Of a DNA stretch of 38,412 nt, positions 26,291-35,211 are shown one piece after another (positions within the stretch are counted from its first letter, which is position 1; each line of letters begins with the position of its first letter). The DNA is taken from NCBI GenBank assembly GCA_030640805.1, contig DAOWIS010000043.1:1-38412 (forward strand), given 5' to 3'. The notes below the pieces were generated by a model. It did no database searches. It was not told where the DNA came from and saw only the letters and a program-made list of their open reading frames with translations. A program made the translations under genes and the position numbers. Source of the stretch: a bacterium (GTDB taxonomy: Bacteria; Patescibacteriota; Minisyncoccia; Minisyncoccales; DAOWIS01).

Positions 26291-27883
26291 CCTTGCACGA
26301 ATAGAGGCGATAGCCTCTATTTTTGTTTTATTCATTGGCATTTTGCTTGGTTCTAACCTTAGATATTCGTTTTCTAAGGCAGGATAGCCATTTCCTATAC
26401 GAACAAACCACTCATTTGCTTCAATAAAGAGCCTTTTGTCTTTAATTATCGGCGTTTTACCCAATGTCATTAGTATTTCCTTTTTTAGTTCTAACCCACC
26501 CATTAAGAACGCCTTGCGGGCGTATGTAGCAAAGTTAAAGGTTCGTTCATTTAGATCTAAGCATCGCTCAGCTCTGGCTTCAGTTTCTCTTAATTTTCCC
26601 TTAAGTTGATTGATTTTACTTATAAGTAATTTCTTCTCTTTGAGGAATTGTTCGTCATCAATTAGCAAACGGTATCTCATTTTTGTAAGTTCGTCTAATT
26701 CTTTTTGGGTTTCAACTAATGTCTTATGTTGCATTTCATAAACATTAGTTCTGTCTTCAATCTCGGTATCATTTTTTTTGTTTAAACCCTCTAAAGCCCA
26801 GTGTAAAAATTCTGGCAAAATTGTATATTTCTCTATTTCTTTTTCAATTTGTAATTCTAAGTCATTATTCTTGATAACTTTTCTTTGGGAGCAGTTAACG
26901 CTTTTCTTTCGCCGTGTGCAATGATAATAGGTGTATTCTTTTATCTCTCCCGTGCTTTTAATAAATTTCTTTTTGGTTTCTGCTGTGTAGAGGCAACCAC
27001 ATTCTCCGCAACGAATAACTCCTGTAAAGGCAAATTCGTGCTTTTGTGGTCTTGGTCTTCCTTTTCTGCCAAGAAGCATTTGCACTCGGTCATATTCTTC
27101 AAGAGTAATCATTGGTTCGTGCTTGCCTTCATATTGCGTGCCATAGTATTCAATAATACCCGCATAGAAAATACTCCTAAAAATCTTATAGATACTACTT
27201 CTGGAAAGAGGATTACCACCATAACCTTTTTTCTTAAATGTTCTTGTTCTAAATCCCCATTCGTTATTAGCAATATCTAAGATCTTTGGTGGGGTGTAGT
27301 TGCCTGTCAGTATTAAGTCCCACATTTTGCGTATAAGATTAAATCGCTCAGGATCTTTTATGATTGTTTTCTCGGCTTTGTCGTTTAGATAACCAAGTGG
27401 AGCAAGATTAGGTTTCCATCCTTTTTGGAGTTTGCTTTCTGTTCCTCTTTTTACATTTTTTCTCAAATCCAGAATATACTGATTTGCCATTCCGCTTTCT
27501 ACATTAAATAACAACACATTATCGTCGGGAAGATATTGCCTATCTATAGTTTGAATTGATTTAAGTGTTCCTTGTTGCAACAACCAGCTTATCTTACCGC
27601 TATCAATGGGATTTCGGGATAGTCGGTTTATTTGCCAGCATAAAATTCCATCAGCTTCGCCATTTTCAATTCGTTGGATTATTTCCTCAAAGAGGGGACG
27701 GTTATTCGGTTTTTTAGCTGACTTTGCTTCAGTGTAGATTTTCTTAATATCTAAATTCAAATCACTGGCAAGTTGTTTAATCCGATTGACTTGGTCATCA
27801 ATAGATTGAACTTGTCGGTCTTCGCTTTCCGATGATTTTCTGGCATAAAGGAAGTATCTAATTTTGGTTGCATCCTGTCTCAT
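26258..27883 (-). CDS. large serine recombinase (resolvase N-terminus, recombinase domain, Zn ribbon)
   Basis: YARKSSESEDRQVQSIDDQ, GILCWQINRLSRNPIDSGKI, FTGVIRCGECGCLYTAE; C-terminus lies antisense to tRNA-Gln. Confidence 0.95.
   Translation of the reverse strand: MRQDATKIRYFLYARKSSESEDRQVQSIDDQVNRIKQLASDLNLDIKKIYTEAKSAKKPNNRPLFEEIIQRIENGEADGILCWQINRLSRNPIDSGKISWLLQQGTLKSIQTIDRQYLPDDNVLLFNVESGMANQYILDLRKNVKRGTESKLQKGWKPNLAPLGYLNDKAEKTIIKDPERFNLIRKMWDLILTGNYTPPKILDIANNEWGFRTRTFKKKGYGGNPLSRSSIYKIFRSIFYAGIIEYYGTQYEGKHEPMITLEEYDRVQMLLGRKGRPRPQKHEFAFTGVIRCGECGCLYTAETKKKFIKSTGEIKEYTYYHCTRRKKSVNCSQRKVIKNNDLELQIEKEIEKYTILPEFLHWALEGLNKKNDTEIEDRTNVYEMQHKTLVETQKELDELTKMRYRLLIDDEQFLKEKKLLISKINQLKGKLRETEARAERCLDLNERTFNFATYARKAFLMGGLELKKEILMTLGKTPIIKDKRLFIEANEWFVRIGNGYPALENEYLRLEPSKMPMNKTKIEAIASIRARWLPGLDSNQD
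26300..26324 (+). terminator. tRNA-Gln terminator embedded in the recombinase 3' end
   Basis: AATAGAGGC-GAT-AGCCTCTATTTTT. Confidence 0.65.
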
Positions 27884-28059
27884 AACTCAAAGGGACGGTC
27901 TTGTTGCCCAATTCACTTGCTCCGAAGAGTAGCCTCATTGGCAGACCGCCCCTTTAAGGCAACGAGGCATAAAAAACTCTTCGGATTAAGCTGTGATATG
28001 GGCAACACCTTTATTATAAGGATTACCTGCATAGCAAGCAAGTTGATAACTTATTTAGA

Positions 28060-29259
28060 TTACAAATCATACTTTTCAAATTTTTCTAAAGCTGATTGTA
28101 TATCGCTTATAATATTTAGGGTTGGCATATCCTTAAGTATACTTGCAGATTCTTTAATTTTTTTAGAGAGACGCATCCAGCTTTTATTTGACCAATTTTT
28201 CTCAATTTTATTTCGTATTTTCCGAGCACCATAATGACTTATAAGCATAGAAAGTCCGAAGTTTATCAGTATTTTATTTAGAGAATGAGCTTTTTTCTTT
28301 TGGTCTGGATTTAGGGCTTTTATCATAGCATCAAAAATTTCTTCTGGGGGCCTTTCAAGTTTCAAGGCAAGCTGGCTCACGGGTGTATTTATTATTCCTT
28401 CCCAATTTTTCAGTAATGCTCTTTGGCATAACTCTTTATTAAATATCTTTTCAAAAGTTATACCCGTAATCTTTTCACCTAATACTTTTGAGAGAAAAGC
28501 ATTAAGGCTTTGTTGTTTATTAAATCTTACTTCAAATCGTAGGATTTCTTGTTGTGTTTTACTATCCATCCTTTTTAATAACTCTTTTTCCTGTTTCAAT
28601 TTGTCTTTATCTAAAGCTCTTGCCTTGGTTGTGGCTATATCTTTTAGTTTATCGTAAAAGATGATATTTACAGACGAAGCGTAGAAATAAAGGCTCTGTC
28701 CCTCGTTCCCATAATGTCTTATATTTATATCCTTCCTTTTGCCTAAATCTGCTTTATAAAGCCCAGAAATGGCGTCTTGAGCCGTTAATGGGTAGGGAAG
28801 CGGTATGTTCTTCGCAAAATGGGCTTTTACAACGATAGCATGGCGTAAATTCTCCTCTGAAGTTTCTATACCCATTAATACAAGTTGTTGGTTTAAAAAT
28901 CTTACAGTTTTTCCGAAATCTTCTTCTCCCAACTCTTGTATACTGTTTAGAAATAGCAGTTTTGGTATAGAGAATTCAATATGCAATTTATAAATTGGCT
29001 TATTCTCTTCAAATCTTTGGTAAGCCGTCAAGTGTGGCTTATATATACCCTTTTGTTTATCTTGTAGGGTTGGATTTTGTTGATACTTAATAAATCTATG
29101 ACGTCCATAATGAAAATTAAAAGGTTGTATATCTTCTTTTATAATTAAAGCAGGGGTAAAGAAATTAGGTTCGGTAATCCTGAATGCAGGGTATTTTAGT
29201 TTTATAGCTACTGTATCAAGCATAAAATCTTGACTTTTTGCTTTATTTGGAGTATTCAT
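28060..29259 (-). CDS. phage/plasmid replication initiation-like protein (gpII/RstA-like)
   Basis: MLDTVAIKL..., YKPHLTAYQR...LHIEFSIPKLLF, EILRFEVRFNKQQSL, ITFEKIFNKELCQRALLKNWEGI. Confidence 0.55.
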   Translation of the reverse strand: MNTPNKAKSQDFMLDTVAIKLKYPAFRITEPNFFTPALIIKEDIQPFNFHYGRHRFIKYQQNPTLQDKQKGIYKPHLTAYQRFEENKPIYKLHIEFSIPKLLFLNSIQELGEEDFGKTVRFLNQQLVLMGIETSEENLRHAIVVKAHFAKNIPLPYPLTAQDAISGLYKADLGKRKDINIRHYGNEGQSLYFYASSVNIIFYDKLKDIATTKARALDKDKLKQEKELLKRMDSKTQQEILRFEVRFNKQQSLNAFLSKVLGEKITGITFEKIFNKELCQRALLKNWEGIINTPVSQLALKLERPPEEIFDAMIKALNPDQKKKAHSLNKILINFGLSMLISHYGARKIRNKIEKNWSNKSWMRLSKKIKESASILKDMPTLNIISDIQSALEKFEKYDL

Positions 29260-29320
29260 AGTTGCTTTTATTGGTTAATTTGTTGTCTTGTTATTTCTGG
29301 GAATACTCCAAGTGAAATTT

Positions 29321-29503
29321 TTAAGTTTCTTTTCGGCGTTTTTGCAGTTGTTTGTATTCTTCTTCTGTCATTGGTTTATAAATCAATTCAACAAGACGGA
29401 TGAGTTTTGCTCCCATTTCATACGCTTCCTCTCGGCTAATTTCCTTGCCGAAGCGGTTTTTATAAAGTATTTGAAATTTTCTAATTTGTTCGTCCGATAG
29501 CAT
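29321..29503 (-). CDS. 60-aa mobile-element small protein
   Basis: MLSDEQIRKFQILYKNRFGKEISREEAYEMGAKLIRLVELIYKPMTEEEYKQLQKRRKET; acidic/basic helical, in the same-strand block. Confidence 0.65.
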   Translation of the reverse strand: MLSDEQIRKFQILYKNRFGKEISREEAYEMGAKLIRLVELIYKPMTEEEYKQLQKRRKET

Positions 29504-29511
29504 AATAAAAA

Positions 29512-29754
29512 TTACGCATCTGAATAAATGCGGTTTTTTAACATTTTTTGGTTATTGAATAATGTTTGGGCTGGTAGTTTTATTTCGTCATTCCAGTAAT
29601 CAAGCATTGCTTGGTTAATACCTTTTTCTTCTCTGAACACAAATCTCACTTTCTTACTGTTAGTTTTATCTAATTCCAATAATTTATAGCCAAGTGTTAC
29701 TAAAACCGTAGCCAGTCCTAAATCATAAGTTGAGAAATATTGGTTCATAATCAT
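29512..29754 (-). CDS. DUF5659-like small protein
   Basis: YFSTYDLGLATVLVTLGYKLLELDKTNSKKVRFVF. Confidence 0.65.
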   Translation of the reverse strand: MIMNQYFSTYDLGLATVLVTLGYKLLELDKTNSKKVRFVFREEKGINQAMLDYWNDEIKLPAQTLFNNQKMLKNRIYSDA

Positions 29755-29816
29755 TAAAATTTTAATTTATGTTTCTTATAATCAATGGCGAATTTCACTC
29801 TATTAGTAGAGAAACT

Positions 29817-29845
29817 AAAAAACTCCTCATAAATTGAGGAGTTTT
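29817..29845 (-). terminator. terminator of the 570-aa gene
   Basis: AAAACTCCTCA-N-TGAGGAGTTTT. Confidence 0.8.
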
Positions 29846-29873
29846 CAGTGATAGTAACTTAAACTAAACTTCG

Positions 29874-31586
29874 CTACTGATATTTATCGTAGATTTCTGG
29901 AGTTTGTTTTTTATATTCTTCTTCTATCCCTAAATCATCATTATTATCTTTATTAGTATCAGCCTTTTCTTTTTTATTTGGTGGCGGTATCAGAGTAATT
30001 TTAATTTTGTAAGAGTTCCCGCTTTTTTCTATTGATGAGTGATAAGGGTAGAAAGGGTCATAATCAAGCGAAAAGTAGTTTTGAAGTGCCCTTGCTAACA
30101 GTTCTTTTTGTTTCTTATATTTATCTCTTGCTTGAGAGTCTTTAATTGTTAGCTCACCATTGACCTGTGCTAATACTTTCATAAATATCCACACTTCACT
30201 TGGATTTGGGCTTTTGCCCCGTCCAACCATTCCCATTTTTTTGTAATCGGCATTGTGCTTAAATTGTTTTACTTGAATAAAAACATTTTCATTATCTTCA
30301 AATTTGATAGTAAAATTTTCCCATTTCGTTCCCAGTGGCAATTTATAAGGAAATTTATTTTTATCTTTTTTGTTGGCTTGAGTAATTACTTTTAATCCGT
30401 CTTGCCAGCCCACAATTTCCATTTTAGAAGTCGCAGATTCTTTATTTTGTTTTCTTTTTTGAGACCCAATTAAAGCAAGGTAATTATCTAAATCTCTTAT
30501 CTTTTCTTTCTCTTTCTTTGGTTTTACATCAAAAATGGTAATGAATTTATATATTTCTCCTAAAAAGGCATTCGTTTTTTGAATCGTCTCCTTCAAATTA
30601 ACACCCTTTCGTTTCATTTCTTCTTCCGCCGAAAAAAGATTAGTAAATGGTTGCCAATCTTTTAATTTGAATTGGGGAATTAAATCTTCATTTATCATTT
30701 CTTTTATATTTTCAGTCAACACAGCGTAAAAGTTATTTAATTTCCTATCTCTTATAATCGGTCTTGCAAAGTATATTTCTACAATATCAATAAGTTTAGC
30801 GTATAACTCAGCCAACTTCTCGCAGTATGATTTTTTAGGTTCAAAAACTTTTACAGCATAATCAATTACTTTTTGAGGATTGACTTTGCAGTTCGCTATC
30901 AGAACCCCCATTTTTATATGCTCTCCTTCTGGATTTTTATTCTTTAAATAATTAAAAAAGATGATATTTTCATTACTTTTACCCAATTTATAATCCTGAA
31001 TTATTCCTTGTGATTTTAAAAAAGATATAGCCTTTTTCCTCAATGCTGTTTCTTTGGGGTCAACTATACTTTTATCTAAAGGAGCAATTGTAATCTCTAC
31101 ATTACAGGTGTTTTTCTGGATGTGTCTTGATGCAATTTTGTTTAATTCAAGTAATACTATTTCTAATATCTCTTGTTCTGTCCATTCTTCATTTATTACC
31201 CCCTTATTTTTAGGTAAATCTTGGAATTTGTCTTGTGCATTCTTTTCTTTATATTTATAGTAGAGGTTATTAAATTTAGGTTGACGAATTGTGAGAGAAT
31301 AAGCTCTTGGTGGACTAAAAAAGTTATTAAAATCAAAAACAGTTGGCTCTAAATTATCAATAGCTTTCCATCCTTTTAATTTGTATAAGAGTTTTTGCTG
31401 TGTTTCTTCACTGGGAAAGCCGTAATCAACATCTTCTCGTTTGATACTGCGAGGTTTAGGTAAGCTCCTAATTGAAAATTCAATCTTCTCTCCTTTTGAA
31501 GCAAGGAGCTCCTCTTTCTTTATTTCCTGTAAAATCCACCAAACATCTTGATTAAATTTTTCCTCTGGGGTCATAGTAATTTTCAT
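29874..31586 (-). CDS. 570-aa hypothetical protein of the mobile element
   Basis: Long ORF in the same-strand block, no family recognised. Confidence 0.8.
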   Translation of the reverse strand: MKITMTPEEKFNQDVWWILQEIKKEELLASKGEKIEFSIRSLPKPRSIKREDVDYGFPSEETQQKLLYKLKGWKAIDNLEPTVFDFNNFFSPPRAYSLTIRQPKFNNLYYKYKEKNAQDKFQDLPKNKGVINEEWTEQEILEIVLLELNKIASRHIQKNTCNVEITIAPLDKSIVDPKETALRKKAISFLKSQGIIQDYKLGKSNENIIFFNYLKNKNPEGEHIKMGVLIANCKVNPQKVIDYAVKVFEPKKSYCEKLAELYAKLIDIVEIYFARPIIRDRKLNNFYAVLTENIKEMINEDLIPQFKLKDWQPFTNLFSAEEEMKRKGVNLKETIQKTNAFLGEIYKFITIFDVKPKKEKEKIRDLDNYLALIGSQKRKQNKESATSKMEIVGWQDGLKVITQANKKDKNKFPYKLPLGTKWENFTIKFEDNENVFIQVKQFKHNADYKKMGMVGRGKSPNPSEVWIFMKVLAQVNGELTIKDSQARDKYKKQKELLARALQNYFSLDYDPFYPYHSSIEKSGNSYKIKITLIPPPNKKEKADTNKDNNDDLGIEEEYKKQTPEIYDKYQ

Positions 31587-31727
31587 TATAATTTACCTTA
31601 TTTTGCCATATTTTAGCTATTTTTTCAATTAAGATGCTTCCAAATTTTGTTAATTTATGCTATTCTTTAATTGTAAAAATTGAATATACAAATTGCCTAA
31701 GTCTTAATAGGATATGGCATAGAAAAT

Positions 31728-31869
31728 CCACTGCGACATAGAGACGGGCTTCCGTTTTGCTATCATGTCGCAGTGGTCCTACCGAAAGGTAGTGGGTAGT
31801 TCCGTGAGGACTATCGGCGAGCGGGAGTCCTTTTCTGTTTATTTCTCGTTCAATAAATCCACTGCGACA
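31728..31869 (+). other. three-copy complementary repeat and structured leader upstream of the methyltransferase
   Basis: CCACTGCGACAT (31728-31739), ATGTCGCAGTGG (31765-31776), CCACTGCGACA (31859-31869); internal hairpin CTACCGAAAGGTAG. Confidence 0.7.
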
Positions 31870-31872
31870 ACT

Positions 31873-33099
31873 ATGAAAAATCAAAATAAACTTTGGAAAA
31901 ATAATAAACTTATTTGTGGTGATAATTTAGAAGAAGTAGCCAAACTTCCTAAAAAGAGTATAGATTTGATCTATATTGACCCACCATTCTTTACCCATAA
32001 ACAATATGAAGTAGTCTGGGGCGACGAAGCAGAAGTTAGGAGTTATAAAGATAGATGGGAAGGAGGAGTAGAGCATTACATTAGTTGGCTAAAACCACGA
32101 GTTCAAGAAATGTATGAACTCTTAAAACCCACTGGTTCTTTTTATATACATTGTGATTGGCACGCTAACGCCCATATAAGAATTATGTTAGATGAGATTT
32201 TCGGTGAGGAGAATTTTAGAAATGAGATAATTTGGTGTTATGAAAGGGCTCATCCTGCCTATAAGATGTTTAAGCGGTTACACGACACCATTTTATTCTA
32301 TTCAAAATCTGATAAGTGGGTTTTCAATATGCCTCGTATGCCTTTTAAAGATGGCTCTTGGCAAAGAAAAAGCTTTAAAAGACCAGATGGGGAGGTATGG
32401 GAGCAAAAGCTAAAAGGAAAGGCTTGCCCTGATTGGTGGATAGATATTCCATCTTTTGCAACCCGAATGTCTGCAAAAGAGCGAACCGGCTATCCTACCC
32501 AAAAACCAGAGGCACTTTTAGAGAGAATAATAAAAGCATCTTCAAATAAAGGTGAGATAGTTTTGGACGCTTTTTGTGGTTGTGGAACAACCGTAGCTGT
32601 AGCTCAACAGTTAGGGAGAAGATGGATAGGGATAGATATATCATCAACAGCAATCAAAATAATACAAAAAAGATTAAAGCAATTTTTGGGAGTAATAGAA
32701 GATATCAACTATGTAGTTATTGGTATGCCGACTACCGTAAAAGAAGTGAGGGAGTTAGAACCATTTGAATTTCAAAATTGGGTAGTAATAGATAAGATGA
32801 GGGCTAAAGCAAGCAGAAAGAAAGTTGGAGATATGGGATTGGACGGATACCTTACAAAGAATTTATATCACGACGAAGCAGGGATACAGGTAAAACAAAG
32901 CGAGAAGGTAGGGCGTAATGTTGTAGATAATTTTGAGACAGCCCTTAAAAGAGCAAAATATAAAAAAGGCTATATTGTTGCCTTTAGTTTTACTAAAGGT
33001 GCTTATGAGGAAGTAGCACGGATTAAAAACAAGGAAGGATTAGAAATAAAACTAATTACAGTTAAGGATTTATTAGAAAAGAGAAAGCCAATAATGTAA
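31873..33099 (+). CDS. DNA (N4/N6) methyltransferase fused to a restriction-endonuclease-like domain
   Basis: IYIDPPFFT, then [15 protein letters not shown] and [27 protein letters not shown]-terminal DMGLDGYL...[21 protein letters not shown]. Confidence 0.85.
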   Translation: MKNQNKLWKNNKLICGDNLEEVAKLPKKSIDLIYIDPPFFTHKQYEVVWGDEAEVRSYKDRWEGGVEHYISWLKPRVQEMYELLKPTGSFYIHCDWHANAHIRIMLDEIFGEENFRNEIIWCYERAHPAYKMFKRLHDTILFYSKSDKWVFNMPRMPFKDGSWQRKSFKRPDGEVWEQKLKGKACPDWWIDIPSFATRMSAKERTGYPTQKPEALLERIIKASSNKGEIVLDAFCGCGTTVAVAQQLGRRWIGIDISSTAIKIIQKRLKQFLGVIEDINYVVIGMPTTVKEVRELEPFEFQNWVVIDKMRAKASRKKVGDMGLDGYLTKNLYHDEAGIQVKQSEKVGRNVVDNFETALKRAKYKKGYIVAFSFTKGAYEEVARIKNKEGLEIKLITVKDLLEKRKPIM

Positions 33100-33160
33100 G
33101 AGTCAATTTGACTTGATATTTCTACTTTTTAGGTATAATCTTAAATTAAGAAAAATAAAG

Positions 33161-34978
33161 ATGAAAATGGAAGAAAAAATTAAAACCCAAAAAGGCTTTA
33201 TCCAAATTCCTTTATTGATAGCAATTATAGTTTCTGTTGTAGTAACTGCAGGAACTGGTTACGGAGCATTTGAATATCATAAGACTTCCAAGACAATAGG
33301 AGAATCTGAACAATTGGCGAAGGAAGAGAAATACGATGGAGCGATTGAAAAATTAGAACTTGCCCAAAATAGATGGATTACTAAGGATTTGGGGTTAAAA
33401 AGAAATAAGATAAATGAAAAAATAGAAGAAAATAAAAGAAACCTTGAAGATAAATCAAAATTTACTCAAGCTTTTGAAGAATTTGACGAAGCAAATTGGC
33501 AGAAAGCCATAGATTTGTTCTCGGAAATTCCTGAGAACTCTTTTTATTATAAAGACACTCAACTGAAAATTGAGGAAGCTAAAAGGAAAATCGTTGAGGA
33601 AGAGCTTGGAGAGACAAAAATAGCTAAAAAGGAAGCCGAAGAGAAGGCTCAGCAAGAAGCAATTAAAAGAAGTCAAGCCGAAGAAAAAACCAAAGAAGAG
33701 GCGGCGAAAAGAGCTGAGGAAGAAGCTAAAAGAGCCAAAGAAGAGTTAGAAAGGAGAATTGCCGAACAGAAATTATCGGAAAAAGAAGCCGAAGAAAAAA
33801 GAATGAATGCCGACAATGATGGCGATGGCTTAACTTATAGAAGAGAATTAGAATTAGGAACTTCTGATTTGAACTCGGACTCTGATGGCGATGGAATAGT
33901 TGATAGTAAGGACACTCATCCAGCAGGGGGAGGGCGGAATATACCTCAAACATTTGCTTGGAGTTACGGCGGTTATAATTGGACTTGGACAATTTCAATT
34001 CAAGAAGATTGGTATGATTACTATAAAGCAAAGCCGAGAAGTTCTCTTGAAAGCATAGAATATATTACCAGTGATGACCCTTTTATTAAAAAGATAAGCA
34101 AGAGAATTTCAGAGGGTGCTAAGAGTGATGTTGGCGAAGTTTGGTTAGCTGTATCTTTTGTGCAAAATTTACCGTATGTAGACGATGTTTTTACTGGTTA
34201 TGATGAATATCCTAAATATCCTATTGAGACTTTTTTTGAAAAGAATGGAGATTGTGAAGACACCAGTTATTTAGCTGCTTCTATTATTGATGCAATGGGA
34301 TATGGTTCTGTTCTTATTTTGTTGCCAGGACATATGGCAGTGGGTGTCTATATGGATTGCGATACCCCTGGGACATATTATAAGCTTGATGGCAGATGCT
34401 ATTACTATATTGAAACTACGAGCAAAGATTGGGCTGGTGGAGAAATTCCTGATAGATATCGCAATACTCGTGCAACCCTAATAAAAATTCCTTCTGGTAA
34501 GGTTGCTGATATCTATCCTCAATATATAAAACCTTGCTATGTTTCACCAGATTTCTCTGGTTATTATTACGATGGTAGTAATTATTATTCAGACAGCCGA
34601 TGCAATAACTTAGTTTATTGTCTGACCTATAAAGGATATTATACTAAACCCAACGAGGCGAATCTCTATTGGGACAGTAGTTGTAATCAAATAGTGGTAA
34701 AAGGGTGCGTTAAAGCTACGAGTTACCCAGGATATTTTACTAATGGGGTTGATTATTATTCTGATTCTCGGTGTATCCAAAAAGAAAGGATATGTAGACC
34801 ATCCCCAATTTATTCTGGCGAATATTGGGACGGCAACTATCGCTACTGGGATAGTGCTTGCACACAGAAAGTAGTGTCTTGGTGCACCAAGTCTACTTAT
34901 CACCCAGGGTATTTCTTTAGTAGCTTGGATTATGAGTATTATTACGACTATCAATGCACCCAAAAAGCAGATTTGTAA
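33161..34978 (+). CDS. exported transglutaminase-like protein with TSP3-like Ca-binding segment and five Cys-rich repeats
   Basis: Prepilin-like KGFIQIPLLIAIIVSVVV; DNDGDGLTYRRELELGTSDLNSDSDGDGIVDSKD; FFEKNGDCEDTSYLAASIIDAMGYGSVLILLPGHMAVGV; C-terminal CxnYWDSxC repeats. Confidence 0.75.
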   Translation: MKMEEKIKTQKGFIQIPLLIAIIVSVVVTAGTGYGAFEYHKTSKTIGESEQLAKEEKYDGAIEKLELAQNRWITKDLGLKRNKINEKIEENKRNLEDKSKFTQAFEEFDEANWQKAIDLFSEIPENSFYYKDTQLKIEEAKRKIVEEELGETKIAKKEAEEKAQQEAIKRSQAEEKTKEEAAKRAEEEAKRAKEELERRIAEQKLSEKEAEEKRMNADNDGDGLTYRRELELGTSDLNSDSDGDGIVDSKDTHPAGGGRNIPQTFAWSYGGYNWTWTISIQEDWYDYYKAKPRSSLESIEYITSDDPFIKKISKRISEGAKSDVGEVWLAVSFVQNLPYVDDVFTGYDEYPKYPIETFFEKNGDCEDTSYLAASIIDAMGYGSVLILLPGHMAVGVYMDCDTPGTYYKLDGRCYYYIETTSKDWAGGEIPDRYRNTRATLIKIPSGKVADIYPQYIKPCYVSPDFSGYYYDGSNYYSDSRCNNLVYCLTYKGYYTKPNEANLYWDSSCNQIVVKGCVKATSYPGYFTNGVDYYSDSRCIQKERICRPSPIYSGEYWDGNYRYWDSACTQKVVSWCTKSTYHPGYFFSSLDYEYYYDYQCTQKADL

Positions 34979-35211
34979 TAACTATCTTTTGCCGAAGCAA
35001 CTAAAGCAGTAAATAACCTCGTAGGCTTTTTTGATTTACTTCTTAAAATTGATATAAGAGAAAATCCTCAAAATTATATCAAGAAAACAAAAATTAAAAG
35101 TAAGCAAAAAAAACTTATTGCCAGGCAGTTTTAATTTTCCACTATACTTGACAATAAGTCTTTGTTATAATAAAACAAGAAAGTTAACTAACTCAAATTC
35201 AAAATGAACAT

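Noticed and set aside
26885-31260. Plus-strand ORFs inside the recombinase, Rep-like and 570-aa genes (26885, 27917, 28805, 29288, 31054)
   Set aside because: Antisense to well-supported minus-strand coding sequences; no recognisable protein features.
31765-31872. N-terminal extension [36 protein letters not shown] of the methyltransferase
   Set aside because: Encoded by the structured inverted-repeat region; [21 protein letters not shown] at 31873 is a typical methyltransferase start.
35148-35171. TTGACA...TATAAT promoter upstream of the proteinase
   Set aside because: Spacing is only 12 bp, too short for a sigma70-type pair as written.
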